A stretch of 38,375 nt of DNA, taken from NCBI GenBank assembly GCA_029265455.1, contig JAJUJF010000006.1:1-38375 (forward strand), written 5' to 3'. This DNA comes from Paracoccaceae bacterium (GTDB lineage: Bacteria; Pseudomonadota; Alphaproteobacteria; Rhodobacterales; Rhodobacteraceae). Shown here one piece after another: positions 24,326 to 33,190 of this stretch. Position 1 is the stretch's first letter. Each line of letters starts with the position of its first letter. Position numbers and translations under genes: made by a program. The notes under the pieces were generated by a model. That model was not told the DNA's origin. It was given only the letters and a program-made list of their open reading frames with translations, and made no database searches.

Positions 24326-25540
24326 TCAGGCTGCAAGAAGCTCGTCGGCTGGACCGAAGAACTCGTAATGGATCCGGTCGTCCGGCACGCCGGCCGCGGC
24401 AAGTCCGCTGACAAAGGTGCGCAGGAACGGCTTCGGTCCGCAGATGTAGAAGTCGGCCTTGTCGATCGGCGTGTTCCTGGCAAGCCAGTCCATCGAGATC
24501 CGGCCTTCGGCGTCATAATGCTGCCCCTTGCGATCCTCGGCACGCGGACGCTCGTAGAAGATCGTGGTGCTCGCCCCGGTCTGGCTGGCAAGACGGCGAA
24601 CGCGCTCACCCATCGCATGGGTGGCACCGTTGATTGCGCCGTGGACGTAGTGGACCGGAACCGGTTTCTCCGCCGAACCCTTCGCGATCGTCTCGAGCAT
24701 CGACACCATCGGCGTGAGACCCACACCGCCCGAAAGCAGCACCACCGGCCGCGACGGCTCCCCGGCGAGCACGAACTCGCCGGCCGGGGGCGCGACCTTC
24801 AGCACCGTGCCGGGATCCGCCGAATCGTGGAGCCAGCCGGAGGCGATGCCGCCCGGCTCACACTTGACGGAGATGCGGTAGGTCCTGCCGTTCGGCGCCG
24901 CCGAGATCGAGTAGTTGCGCTTGAGCGTTCCGTGGCCGGGAACGTCGATCGAGAAGGTGAGATACTGGCCGGGCTTGTGATCGATCACCGGACCGCCATC
25001 GACCGGCTCGAGCAGGAAGGAGGTGATGACCGCGCTTTCGGGCGTCTTCTCGACGATGCGGAAATCGCGCCAGCCCTTCCAGCCGCCGGGGCTTGCCTCG
25101 ATCTCCGAATAGAGCTCATCCTCGCGCCCGATCAGGATGTCGGCAAGGAACCAGTAGGCCTCGCCCCAGGCCGCGAGGATCTCCGGCGTCGCCGCATTGC
25201 CAAGCACATCGCCGATTGCACCGAGGAGGGCCTTGCCGACATAGGGATAATGCTCGGGCAGGATCTGCAGGCCGACGTGTTTCTGCGCAATCCGCTCGAC
25301 TGTGGGTGCAAGCGCGCCGAGATTCTCGATGTTGCGGGCATAAGCCAGGATCGCGTCGGCAAGCGCACGCGGCTGCGAGCCGGAATCGCCGTGGTGGGAC
25401 TGGTTGAAGAGGTCACGGATTTCCTCGTCCCTGAACAGGCGAACATACATCGCGCGGGTGATGTCGAGCCCGTGCGCCTCGAGCGCAGGCACGGTGGCCT
25501 TCACGATGTCGATCGTCTTCTGGCTGAGTTCAGCGGTCAT
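24326..25540 (-). CDS. hmp: Nitric oxide dioxygenase (flavohaemoglobin)
   Basis: Converts NO plus O2 to nitrate using NAD(P)H. Globin domain (about 1-140): distal Tyr in RAMYVRLF, Gln in GDSGSQPRAL, proximal His in RIAQKHVGLQILPEHY. FAD domain: the RNYSIS (RxYS) motif and PGQYLTF. NAD domain: LLSGGVGLTPMVSML, FYICGPKPF and the terminal HYEFFGP. It has 404 residues, family-normal. GGAAGGGG precedes the ATG at 25540; the longer frame to 25666 runs through the regulatory region. It is divergent from nsrR with an NsrR-like dyad between, so induction by NO through loss of NsrR repression is expected. Confidence 0.97.
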   Translation of the reverse strand: MTAELSQKTIDIVKATVPALEAHGLDITRAMYVRLFRDEEIRDLFNQSHHGDSGSQPRALADAILAYARNIENLGALAPTVERIAQKHVGLQILPEHYPYVGKALLGAIGDVLGNAATPEILAAWGEAYWFLADILIGREDELYSEIEASPGGWKGWRDFRIVEKTPESAVITSFLLEPVDGGPVIDHKPGQYLTFSIDVPGHGTLKRNYSISAAPNGRTYRISVKCEPGGIASGWLHDSADPGTVLKVAPPAGEFVLAGEPSRPVVLLSGGVGLTPMVSMLETIAKGSAEKPVPVHYVHGAINGATHAMGERVRRLASQTGASTTIFYERPRAEDRKGQHYDAEGRISMDWLARNTPIDKADFYICGPKPFLRTFVSGLAAAGVPDDRIHYEFFGPADELLAA

Positions 25541-25658
25541 GCAGCACCCCTTCCGTCGTGATCCTGTGCGCCGGGGCAACATGCGCGGGATTCGATCCAT
25601 TCTGACCCGGCTGCACGCGAACCGCGTGCTGGCGGGCGATTTAGGCGGGTTGGTCAAA

Positions 25659-25681
25659 ACATGCAAGTCACATACATGTAT
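25659..25681. promoter_or_regulatory. Probable NsrR operator in the hmp-nsrR intergenic region
   Basis: ACATGCAAGT-C-ACATACATGT: the half sites match at 8 of 10 positions when inverted, and the right half includes the perfect palindrome ATACATGTAT (25672-25681). This resembles the NsrR consensus of inverted rATGyATTT-type halves around one base. It lies 33 bases before nsrR and 119 bases before hmp, so one site could control both. Confidence 0.6.
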
Positions 25682-25713
25682 TTTCCGTTCCTGTTCTACG
25701 TGACACAGAGCCC

Positions 25714-26154
25714 ATGCGACTGACCCGCCATACCGATTATGCCCTGCGAGTGCTGATGTATCTCTCGGCCGAACCTGACCGCCTCGCCTCGATCGGCGAG
25801 ATGTCGGCCGCCTACGGGATCTCCCACAACCACCTGATGAAGGTGGTCAATGCGCTGGTCCGGGCGGGCTATCTCACGTCCGTGCGTGGGCGCAGTGGCG
25901 GCGTGCGTCTCGCACGGCCGCCCGAGACGATCCGCGTCGGCGAGGTCGTGCGCATGACCGAGGACAGTTTCCGCCTCGCCGACTGCGAGACCTGCCGGAT
26001 CGCACCTGCCTGCGGACTCGTTTCTGTCCTCGACGAGGCAGTGATGGCGTTCCTTGCAGTCCTGGACCGTTACACCTTCGCCGACCTGCCGGAGCGCGAG
26101 GTCGATTTCCTCTCGATCTTCCTGCCGCCTTCGGAGCCGGTGCCGGCAGACTGA
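25714..26154 (+). CDS. nsrR: Rrf2-family NO-sensing repressor NsrR
   Basis: A 146-residue Rrf2 winged-helix repressor. DNA-binding part: MRLTRHTDYALRVLMYLS and GISHNHLMKVVNALVRAGYLTSVRGRSGGVRLA (about 1-68). Cluster-binding cysteines are Cys91, Cys94 and Cys100 in DCETCRIAPACGL, the CxxC-x5-C arrangement of NsrR, which holds an iron-sulfur cluster destroyed by NO. The HNHLMKVVN segment matches NsrR rather than IscR. It is divergent from hmp with a shared dyad, supporting autoregulation and control of hmp. Spacing to xth (100 bases) suggests separate transcription. Confidence 0.94.
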   Translation: MRLTRHTDYALRVLMYLSAEPDRLASIGEMSAAYGISHNHLMKVVNALVRAGYLTSVRGRSGGVRLARPPETIRVGEVVRMTEDSFRLADCETCRIAPACGLVSVLDEAVMAFLAVLDRYTFADLPEREVDFLSIFLPPSEPVPAD

Positions 26155-26194
26155 CGCAGCGCGGCACTCCGGTCAGGCAGGCAGGCCCCACAAG

Positions 26195-26222
26195 TTGCTT
26201 CCCCGGAAGGGACCGGTATAGA
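26195..26222 (+). promoter_or_regulatory. Possible xth promoter
   Basis: TTGCTT (26195-26200), 16 bases, TATAGA (26217-26222), 32 bases before the ATG. The -10 box is good, the -35 fair. Confidence 0.4.
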
Positions 26223-26254
26223 GGCGGTTCGCCTGAATTCCGGAGCCTGCACCC

Positions 26255-27040
26255 ATGAGCCTCACGATTGCCACCTGGAACATCAACTCCGTCCGTATCC
26301 GCGAGGGGCTGGTGCGGCGGCTCCTTGTGGAGGAGGCGGTGGACGTGCTCTGTCTTCAGGAAACCAAGGCGCCGGTGGACAAGCTCCCCCTCGAGGGGTT
26401 CAGGGAGATGGGATATCGCCACGTCATCGCCCGCGGCGAGAAGGGCTACAACGGGGTGATGATCCTCTCCCGTGTGCCGATCGAGGAGGTGGGACACCGC
26501 TCCTTCTGCGGCAAGGAGGATACGCGGCACATCGCCGCGCGGCTCGAGGACGGGACGGTAATCCACAATCTCTACGTGCCGGCGGGGGGCTACGAGCCCG
26601 ATCCGGTCCTGAACCCGAAGTTCCGCCACAAGCTGGATTTCATCGAGGAGATGCGCGCCTGGTTCGCGCAGGAACAACCGGAGCGGGCGATCCTCGTCGG
26701 CGATCTCAATGTCGCCCCGCGCGAGGATGACGTGTGGAATCACCGGCAGTTGCTCAAGGTCGTCTCGCACACGCCCATGGAGACCGAGGCCTTCGGGGCG
26801 ATGCAGGAAGCCGGGAAGTGGGTGGACATCGTCCGCAAGGACATCCCGACCGGTCGGCTGTATTCCTGGTGGTCCTATCGCTCGCCCAACTGGGACGCGG
26901 CTGACAAGGGCCGGCGGCTCGATCATTTCTGGGCATCATCCGATATCGCAGCACGGGTGAGCGGCAGTCGCATCCCGCGTCATGTGCGTGGCTGGGACAC
27001 GCCGTCCGACCACGTGCCGGTGATCGCGCAGCTTGTGTGA
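26255..27040 (+). CDS. xth: Exodeoxyribonuclease III (AP endonuclease)
   Basis: Cleaves at abasic sites and removes 3' blocks in base-excision repair. The EEP-fold motifs are all present: IATWNINSVR (Asn), CLQETKAP (catalytic Glu), YNGVMILSR, NLYVPAGG (Tyr), LVGDLNVAP (Asp/Asn), RLDHFWAS and the C-terminal SDHVPVIAQL catalytic Asp-His. It has 261 residues, normal for XthA-type enzymes. GGAG lies about ten bases before the ATG. It converges with recJ, another repair nuclease, 64 bases apart. Confidence 0.95.
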   Translation: MSLTIATWNINSVRIREGLVRRLLVEEAVDVLCLQETKAPVDKLPLEGFREMGYRHVIARGEKGYNGVMILSRVPIEEVGHRSFCGKEDTRHIAARLEDGTVIHNLYVPAGGYEPDPVLNPKFRHKLDFIEEMRAWFAQEQPERAILVGDLNVAPREDDVWNHRQLLKVVSHTPMETEAFGAMQEAGKWVDIVRKDIPTGRLYSWWSYRSPNWDAADKGRRLDHFWASSDIAARVSGSRIPRHVRGWDTPSDHVPVIAQLV

Positions 27041-27104
27041 AGCGACGGAAGGGCTCTGAACCGGGCCCGCTTCGGCCGTTACCTGAACTCCTGTAGCGGT
27101 GTGT

Positions 27105-28868
27105 TCAGACGGCGGCGGCATCCTCGATGCAGAGCTTGGCACGGCGACGGCCGCCCCAGGTGTCGAGTTCGAGCGTCCCGGCGACGTGGAAGAGCCGATC
27201 GCGGCCCGAGCCGAAGGCCGTGCCGAGCGCGGTGCCTGCGCAGCGGAAGGCGATTGCCGGGAGCCGCCCGCCCTCCTCCCCCGCGAAGGTGAGGGAAAGA
27301 TGGTCGCTACCGACCGGCCGTGCGTCGAGAATACGCAGCCGGGGCAGCGCCACCCGCGGCCGCGGGCTGCCGGCGCCGAAGGGACCGGCAGCTTCCAGCA
27401 TCTCGCAGACATCGGCCGTGGCGGCGCCTGCGCCGAGCACGGCGTCGATCGCAAGCGCCCCCGGCATGCCGCTTCCCGCGCCCTGGCGGGCGAGAAGCGC
27501 GCCGAGCCGGTCCATCGCCGCATCGAGGCGAGCGCGCGGAACGGTCAGGCCGGCCGCCATCGCATGACCGCCTCCCCTGCTGATCAGGCCTTCGCGCTGA
27601 AGCGCTGCCACCGCCATGCCCAGGTCGACGCCCGGAACCGATCGCCCCGAGCCCTTGCCCTCCGCACCTTCAAGACCGATCACCACTGCCGGCCGGTCAT
27701 AGGTCTCCTTCAGCCGCGAGGCGACGATGCCAACCACGCCCGGATGCCAGCCCTCGCCCGCAGCCCAGACGAGCGGCCCGTCGGTGCCACGTGCCTCCAC
27801 CTGAGCCTCGGCAGCAGCACGTACCGCGGCCTCGACATCCTTGCGTGTACCGTTGAAGGCGTCGAGCTTCTCGGCGAGCATCGCCGCCTCGTGCGGGTCA
27901 TCCGTAGCGAGAAGCCGAGCACCGAGATCGGCGGCACCGATACGGCCGCCCGCATTGATCCGTGGCCCGAAGACGAAGCCGAGCGCATGCACGCCCGGCG
28001 GTCCCGAGAGCCGGCTGACCTCCGCAAGCGCGGCGAGACCGGGCCTCAGCCCCTGCGCCATCACCGCGAGCCCGGCACGGACGAACGCACGGTTGAGCCC
28101 GTGCAGCGGAGCCACATCGGCAATGGTGGCAAGCGCCACGAGATCGAGAGCCGACAAGAGATCAGGGCCTTCGCGCCCGGCCTGCCGCATCAGCCGGTTG
28201 ACCGCGACGAGCAGCATGAAGACCACCCCGGCCGCGCAGAGATAGTGCAGATGCCGCTCCTCGTCCTGGCGATTGGGATTCACCACCGCCACCGCCGCCG
28301 GAAGCGTTTCGCCGCCCTGGTGGTGATCGAGCACCACGACATCGCAGCCGGCAGCCGCGATCGGTTCATGCGCGAGCGTGCCGCAGTCAACACAGATGAT
28401 CAGGTCATGAGTTTGGCCGAGCATCCGCATCGCGGGCTCGTTGGGGCCATATCCTTCGGCGATCCGGTCAGGAATATAGAGCGTCGCCTCCCGTCCGAGC
28501 GCCCGGAGCCAGTGGAGGAGGAGCGCCGCCGACGCTCCGCCGTCGACATCGTAATCAGCGAAGATCGCTATCCGTTCGCCCGCCTCCACTGCGCGCCAGA
28601 GCCGCTCGGCGGCGGCGTCCATGTCACGGAGGCTGGAGGGATCGGGCATCAGGTCACGAAGTGTGGGACGCAGATAGGCTTCGGCCCGACCGGGCGCGAC
28701 GCCCCGCCGCGCCAGCACCCGGGCAACGAGGTCAGGCAGACCCGCACCCTGGGCGATTGCCCGGGCGAGCCGGTCCTCCGCCGGGTCCGGTCCGGTCCAG
28801 CGGCAGCCGCAGAGCGAGCGCTCGACACCGAAGACCGGACGCTTCCCGCAAGCCCCGTCGAAGCTCAT
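27105..28868 (-). CDS. recJ: Single-stranded-DNA-specific exonuclease RecJ
   Basis: 5'-3' exonuclease on single-stranded DNA in RecF recombination, mismatch and base-excision repair. DHH-family motifs: IAIFADYDVDGGASAALLLHWL, LIICVDCG, VVLDHHQGG, and the DHHA1 part with VVGIVASRLKETYDRPAVVI and GRSVPGVDLG, then the RGGGHAMAAGLT motif. It ends with an OB-fold. The ATG at 28868 has GGGGAGGGAG upstream and overlaps the preceding stop as ATGA; the frame is open further to 29006 inside that gene. It has 587 residues, normal for alphaproteobacteria. It is the last gene of a run glpX - small membrane protein - recJ. Confidence 0.95.
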   Translation of the reverse strand: MSFDGACGKRPVFGVERSLCGCRWTGPDPAEDRLARAIAQGAGLPDLVARVLARRGVAPGRAEAYLRPTLRDLMPDPSSLRDMDAAAERLWRAVEAGERIAIFADYDVDGGASAALLLHWLRALGREATLYIPDRIAEGYGPNEPAMRMLGQTHDLIICVDCGTLAHEPIAAAGCDVVVLDHHQGGETLPAAVAVVNPNRQDEERHLHYLCAAGVVFMLLVAVNRLMRQAGREGPDLLSALDLVALATIADVAPLHGLNRAFVRAGLAVMAQGLRPGLAALAEVSRLSGPPGVHALGFVFGPRINAGGRIGAADLGARLLATDDPHEAAMLAEKLDAFNGTRKDVEAAVRAAAEAQVEARGTDGPLVWAAGEGWHPGVVGIVASRLKETYDRPAVVIGLEGAEGKGSGRSVPGVDLGMAVAALQREGLISRGGGHAMAAGLTVPRARLDAAMDRLGALLARQGAGSGMPGALAIDAVLGAGAATADVCEMLEAAGPFGAGSPRPRVALPRLRILDARPVGSDHLSLTFAGEEGGRLPAIAFRCAGTALGTAFGSGRDRLFHVAGTLELDTWGGRRRAKLCIEDAAAV

Positions 28869-29149
28869 CGCCGCTCCCTCCCCGGCATTCCGTCGTTCCA
28901 CTCCCGCACCGGGCGCCCCCGCTCCGGCCGGAACCGCTCGCCACTCAAGGTCTCTGCAAAGCGCAGTGCGACCCGCCACAGGGCAATCCCCGCCCCTGCG
29001 ATCCATAAGATGAGGACCGGAACCGGTCCCCAGCTCCCTGTGAGGACCGAGCGTCCGAGCAGGAAGAGGGCGACGAGGATTGCCGAGGTCCAGATCACCA
29101 GCCAGACCCCGGTGAAGACCGTTCCCGCGCGCCAGCGGCGCGCTGGCAT
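28865..29149 (-). CDS. Small two-pass membrane protein between glpX and recJ
   Basis: A 94-residue protein with two transmembrane helices (about 13-35 and 43-62) and a basic, Arg/Glu-rich tail (FAETLSGERFRPERGRPVREWNDGMPGRERR) predicted in the cytoplasm. The start overlaps the glpX stop as TGATG and its stop overlaps the recJ start as ATGA, so all three are translationally linked. The longer frame to 29230 lies inside glpX. I do not recognise a family and no function can be assigned; conservation of the position in relatives should be tested. Confidence 0.7.
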   Translation of the reverse strand: MPARRWRAGTVFTGVWLVIWTSAILVALFLLGRSVLTGSWGPVPVLILWIAGAGIALWRVALRFAETLSGERFRPERGRPVREWNDGMPGRERR

Positions 29150-30114
29150 CACTGGTTCTTCTGGCGGTAGAGGAGACGCCGCAGGGAGCCGGTCTTCGAC
29201 CGCATCAGTATCGTCTCGGTCTCGAGCCACTCGCCATCACGGCGGGCACCCTTGAGGATCGAGCCATCGGTGACACCGGTCGCGGCGAAGATCACGTGCT
29301 GGCTCACCATGTCGTCGCGGGTGTAGATGCGATCGAAATCCTCAATTCCGTGACGGCGCGCCCGATCGCGCTCCTCGTCGTTGCGGAAGATGAGCCTGCC
29401 CTGGATCTGGCCGCCCATGCATTTGAGCGCGGCCGCGGCCAGCACCCCTTCCGGCGCTCCGCCCGACCCCATGTACATGTCGATCCCCGTCACTTCCGGC
29501 TCGGCGCAGTGGATGACGCCGGCGACATCGCCATCGGTGATCAGCCGGATCCGTGCGCCGGTCTCGCGGATCTCGCGCACGAGATCGGCATGGCGGGGCC
29601 GTTCGAGCACGCAGACCATGATGTCCGAAGGCTTCCGTCCCCGATGCCGGGCGAGGGTCAGGATGCGCTCGGTCGGGGTCATGTCGAGATGAACGAGACC
29701 CTCCGGATAGCCCGGTCCGATGGCGAGCTTCTCCATGTAGACGTCGGGCGCGTTCAGCATCGAGCCGCGCGGCCCCATCGCGATCACCGCAAGCGCGTTC
29801 GGCATGTCCTTGGCGGTGAGGGTCGTCCCCTCGAGCGGATCGAGCGCGATGTCCACGGCCGGTCCTTCGCCGGTGCCGACCTCCTCGCCGATATAGAGCA
29901 TCGGCGCCTCGTCGCGCTCGCCCTCGCCGATAACCACCACGCCCTGGATGTCAAGGAGATTGAGCTGCTTGCGCATGGCATCGACAGCGGCCTGGTCGGC
30001 AGCCTTCTCGTCGCCCGAACCGACGAGCTTGGCCGCGGCAATCGCCGCCTGCTCGGAGACCCGGGCCAGGCCCAGCGACAGCATGCGATCAGCGAATATG
30101 TTCTCCTCGGCCAT
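29149..30114 (-). CDS. glpX: Fructose-1,6-bisphosphatase class II
   Basis: Removes the 1-phosphate of fructose 1,6-bisphosphate in gluconeogenesis and, where present, the Calvin cycle (some homologues also act on sedoheptulose bisphosphate). Key blocks: KAADQAAVDAMRKQL, VVIGEGERDEAPMLYIGEEVG (metal-binding acids), the lithium-sensitive phosphatase motif DPLEGTTLTA, and GSGGAPEGVLAAAALKCMGGQIQGRL. It has 321 residues, family-normal. AGGGAAGG precedes the ATG at 30114 rather than 30135. A 144-base gap with a hairpin separates it from hom upstream. Confidence 0.96.
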   Translation of the reverse strand: MAEENIFADRMLSLGLARVSEQAAIAAAKLVGSGDEKAADQAAVDAMRKQLNLLDIQGVVVIGEGERDEAPMLYIGEEVGTGEGPAVDIALDPLEGTTLTAKDMPNALAVIAMGPRGSMLNAPDVYMEKLAIGPGYPEGLVHLDMTPTERILTLARHRGRKPSDIMVCVLERPRHADLVREIRETGARIRLITDGDVAGVIHCAEPEVTGIDMYMGSGGAPEGVLAAAALKCMGGQIQGRLIFRNDEERDRARRHGIEDFDRIYTRDDMVSQHVIFAATGVTDGSILKGARRDGEWLETETILMRSKTGSLRRLLYRQKNQ

Positions 30115-30178
30115 CGGCGTACCTTCCCTCGTCACAGTTCGCGTTGCCTTGCTTCTAGGCGAAGCGCGGCTGGGGGGA

Positions 30179-30196
30179 AAGCCGGAAGTCCGGCTT
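30179..30196 (-). terminator. Hairpin after hom
   Basis: AAGCCGG/CCGGCTT with a four-base loop, 63 bases beyond the hom stop on the minus strand and before glpX. It lacks a T-run, so it may be a weak terminator or a processing/stability hairpin within a hom-glpX transcript. Confidence 0.35.
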
Positions 30197-30258
30197 CATC
30201 CCTGCCGACGGCCCGCGACGGAGTGGACGGGGCCGTTCCTGCCGGATGCAGCCCGAAC

Positions 30259-31545
30259 TCACACGTCCTCGATCCGGAGCACGACCGGAACGTCGTGGCA
30301 GACGTCGAGTGTCTCGATGACCGAAACCGCCCGGTCGAGAGCCGGACGCCCGCAACGGTGGGTGACGATGAGCACCGGCGCAGTCGTGCCCGGATGGGCC
30401 CCCTGCCGCATCCGGTCGATGGAGACGCCGCTCTCGCCGAGGGCCGCCGCGATCCGCGCAAGCACGCCCGGTCGGTCTGCAAGCGCGAAGCGAAGGTAAT
30501 AGGCGGCCTCGCCGCTGGTGCCGGCACGTGGGGCATGGCAAAGACTCGCCGCCGGCTGGCCGAATGGGGGAAAGATGAGGCCGCGGGCAATGTCGACCAC
30601 ATCGCCCATGATCGCGGACGCGGTCGGTCCCTCCCCCGCGCCCGGACCCGACATGACGATGCGGCCGGCGAAATCCCCCTCGAGCACGACCATGTTGGTG
30701 ACGCCCTCCAGCGTACCGATCGGCGAAGTGCTCGGCACGAGGCAGGGCTGCGTCCGCGTCTCGAGCCCGCGCGGTGTGAGCCGCGCCACGCCGAGGAGCT
30801 TGATCCGGTAACCGAGCTCGGCGGCATGTTCGATGTCCGCGATGCTCACGCGCTCGATGCCCTCGACGGTCATCCCCTCGTAATCGACGCGCGTGCCGAA
30901 GGCTGCCGCCGCGAGCAGGGCGAGCTTCTGGGCCGCGTCGACGCCGCCGACGTCGAAGGAAGGATCCGCCTCGGCATAGCCGAGCTTCTGCGCAGCCTCG
31001 AGCACCTGGGCATAAGGTGCGCCGGTGCGTTCCATCTCGGTCAGGATGTAGTTGCAGGTGCCGTTCATCACCCCCATGACGCGGGTGATCCGATTGGCGG
31101 CGAGGCCCTCTATCAGCGACTTCACCACCGGGATCCCGCCCGCGACGGCCGCTTCGAACCTGAGCGCCACACCCCTCGCCTCGGCAGCCTCCGCGAGTGC
31201 CTGCCCATGCCGGGCGAGCATCGCCTTGTTGGCAGTGACGAAATGCTTGCCGGCGTTGATCGCCGCCGTCGCCGTTGCCTTTGCGGGGCCGTCCTCCCCG
31301 CCAATCACCTCGATCACGAGATCGATGTCATCGCGCCGGGCCAGCGCGACCGGATCATCCTCCCAGGCATAGCGCGACAGGTCGACACCACGATCGCGGC
31401 TGCGCGAGCGGGCGGAGATCGCACCGATCTCGATCGGGCGTCCGGCCCGCGCGGCAAGACATGCGGCATTTTCCTGAACAATGCGCACGATGCCGGTGCC
31501 GACGGTGCCAAGACCGGCGAGACCGAGACGGAGAGGTTCGGACAT
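30259..31545 (-). CDS. hom: Homoserine dehydrogenase
   Basis: Reduces aspartate semialdehyde to homoserine, the branch to threonine and methionine. The NAD(P)-binding loop is LGLAGLGTVGTGIVRIV at the N-terminus. Central motifs are HFVTANKAMLA, GTCNYILTEME and GYAEADPSFDVGGVDAAQKL with the catalytic Lys region. A C-terminal ACT domain (about 350-428, RFALADRPGVLARIAAALGESGVSIDRM) allows feedback control by threonine. It has 428 residues, normal. It lies downstream of an aminotransferase gene (102-base gap) and upstream of glpX on the same strand. Confidence 0.97.
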   Translation of the reverse strand: MSEPLRLGLAGLGTVGTGIVRIVQENAACLAARAGRPIEIGAISARSRSRDRGVDLSRYAWEDDPVALARRDDIDLVIEVIGGEDGPAKATATAAINAGKHFVTANKAMLARHGQALAEAAEARGVALRFEAAVAGGIPVVKSLIEGLAANRITRVMGVMNGTCNYILTEMERTGAPYAQVLEAAQKLGYAEADPSFDVGGVDAAQKLALLAAAAFGTRVDYEGMTVEGIERVSIADIEHAAELGYRIKLLGVARLTPRGLETRTQPCLVPSTSPIGTLEGVTNMVVLEGDFAGRIVMSGPGAGEGPTASAIMGDVVDIARGLIFPPFGQPAASLCHAPRAGTSGEAAYYLRFALADRPGVLARIAAALGESGVSIDRMRQGAHPGTTAPVLIVTHRCGRPALDRAVSVIETLDVCHDVPVVLRIEDV

Positions 31546-31647
31546 GGGCGCGCTCCGCTTGGGCAGTGGAAGCGAACCTCCTAGGCCAGGTACCCGACCG
31601 GAGCAAGAGGACCATCGGCCGGCATGCGTTCCGCTGCCGGCCCGGCT

Positions 31648-32883
31648 TCAGGCCGCCGCCTCCCGGTTCCGATAGCGCGCGCGAATCTCCTCGGCATTCG
31701 CCATCACGCGGCGGACGTTGCGCGCGGCCTGGCGGATGCGGTGCTCGTTCTCGACGAGGCCGAGCCGGACGAACCCCTCGCCGTATTCGCCGAAACCGAC
31801 GCCGGGGGAAACGGCCACCTCGGCCTCGCTCAGCAGGATCTTGGCAAATCCCATCGAGCCGAGGTCGCGGAAGGGCTCCGGCACCGGCGCCCAGGCGAAC
31901 ATCGTCGCGGGCGGCGCCGGAATGGCCCATCCCGCCCGGCCCATCGCATCGACGAGCACGTCGCGCCGCGACTTGTAGACGGAGCGGATCTGGGCAACGC
32001 AGTCCTGCGGCCCGTTGAGCGCCGCGGCGGCGGCCACCTGCACCGGAGTGAAGGCCCCGTAGTCCAGATACGACTTGATACGGGTGAGCGCCGCGATCAG
32101 CCGCTCGTTCCCCACGGCGAAACCCATCCGCCAGCCCGGCATCGAATAGGTCTTGGACAGCGAGGTGAACTCGACCGCGATCTCCTTTGCCCCCTCGACC
32201 TCCAGGAGCGACGGCGGCGGATTATCATCGAAATAGATCTCGGCATAGGCGAGATCGGAGAGGATCCAGAGGTGATGCCTGCGCGCGAACCGTACCAGTT
32301 CGCGGTAGAAGGCGAGATCGGCCACCCGCGCCGTCGGGTTCGAGGGAAAGTTCACCACCATCGCCACCGGTGACGGTACCGAATGGATCACCGCATGTTC
32401 GAGGGCGCGCAGATAGGCGTCCTCGTCAAACCGCCCCTCATGGAGCGCCTTCACATGCCGGAGGGTTCCTCCCGCGATCATGAATCCGTAGGGATGGATC
32501 GGATAGCTCGGGTTCGGCACCAGCACCACGTCGCCCGGCGCGGTGATCGCCATCGCGAGATTGGCGAGTCCCTCCTTGGAGCCGAGCGTGGCAATGACCT
32601 CGGTCTCGGGGTCGAGCTTCACCCCGAAACGCCGCTCGTAATAGCCCGCCTGCGCCCGCCTGAGGCCAGTGATGCCCCTCGATGCGGAATAACGATGCGT
32701 CCGGGGGCGCCGCACGGTCTCGACGAGCTTGTCGACGATATGCGCGGGCGTGTCCATGTCCGGATTGCCCATCCCGAAATCGATGATGTCACGGCCTTCG
32801 GCACGGTACTGCGCCTTCAGCCGATTCACCTCCGCGAACACGTAGGGCGGCAGACGCTTGATGCGGTAGAATTCCTCGGACAT
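31648..32883 (-). CDS. PLP-dependent aminotransferase (AlaC / LL-diaminopimelate aminotransferase-like)
   Basis: A 411-residue fold-type I aminotransferase. It shows FGMGNPDMDTP, the HRYSASRGITGLRRA substrate region, NPSYPIHPYGF, VVNFPSNPTARV (Asn/Pro for PLP) and the Schiff-base lysine in TSLSKTYSMPGWRMGF. The C-terminal arginine for carboxylate binding is in GFVRLGLVENEHRIRQA. Such genes next to hom are often annotated LL-diaminopimelate aminotransferase, but the family also covers glutamate-pyruvate transaminase AlaC; sequence alone cannot decide. The ATG at 32883 has GGGAA upstream; a GTG two codons earlier is also possible. Confidence 0.9.
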   Translation of the reverse strand: MSEEFYRIKRLPPYVFAEVNRLKAQYRAEGRDIIDFGMGNPDMDTPAHIVDKLVETVRRPRTHRYSASRGITGLRRAQAGYYERRFGVKLDPETEVIATLGSKEGLANLAMAITAPGDVVLVPNPSYPIHPYGFMIAGGTLRHVKALHEGRFDEDAYLRALEHAVIHSVPSPVAMVVNFPSNPTARVADLAFYRELVRFARRHHLWILSDLAYAEIYFDDNPPPSLLEVEGAKEIAVEFTSLSKTYSMPGWRMGFAVGNERLIAALTRIKSYLDYGAFTPVQVAAAAALNGPQDCVAQIRSVYKSRRDVLVDAMGRAGWAIPAPPATMFAWAPVPEPFRDLGSMGFAKILLSEAEVAVSPGVGFGEYGEGFVRLGLVENEHRIRQAARNVRRVMANAEEIRARYRNREAAA

Positions 32884-33190
32884 GTGCACGTTTCCCAGGC
32901 CGTCGAGTGCCCGTGCTTATATCGCTGCCCACGGACATTGCACAGGCCCCGCGATGGTGCCGGCGGCACATGACGGCGAATTTCTCGCAAAGGACGAATC
33001 CGCATATCCTACTCGTCTTAAAGTAGAAAATGCTTTACGCTATGTGAGCGATATCCCGCTCGCTGCGCACCGGTTCCGGCTTGTCGCTGTTCGGGCGCAG
33101 TGATTCGGCAGTAAACGAAGTGGGCGGCCCGGAGCCTTCGGGCGGGGGACCGCCTCACCAGATACGGGCAGAGCAGAAAGAAAGGGCGGA
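32884..33190. promoter_or_regulatory. 307-base divergent regulatory region, AT-rich centre
   Basis: No credible gene. Between the aminotransferase (minus) and a small gene (plus), bases 33000-33056 are distinctly AT-rich. They hold an inverted repeat CTACT-N8-AGTAG (33009-33026), a possible promoter TTAAAG-N17-TATGTG (33018-33046) and a 7-bp hairpin GTGAGCG/CGCTCGC (33044-33063). A further hairpin GCCCG/CGGGC (33127-33143) sits inside GGCGG...CCGCC, near the small gene's leader. Confidence 0.4.

Noticed and set aside
27099-29255. 718-residue open frame opposite recJ
   Set aside because: Antisense shadow of recJ and the small membrane gene; no coherent motifs.
29296-31584. 762-residue open frame opposite glpX and hom
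   Set aside because: It covers two well-identified genes and a gap on the other strand; composition and lack of motifs mark it as spurious.
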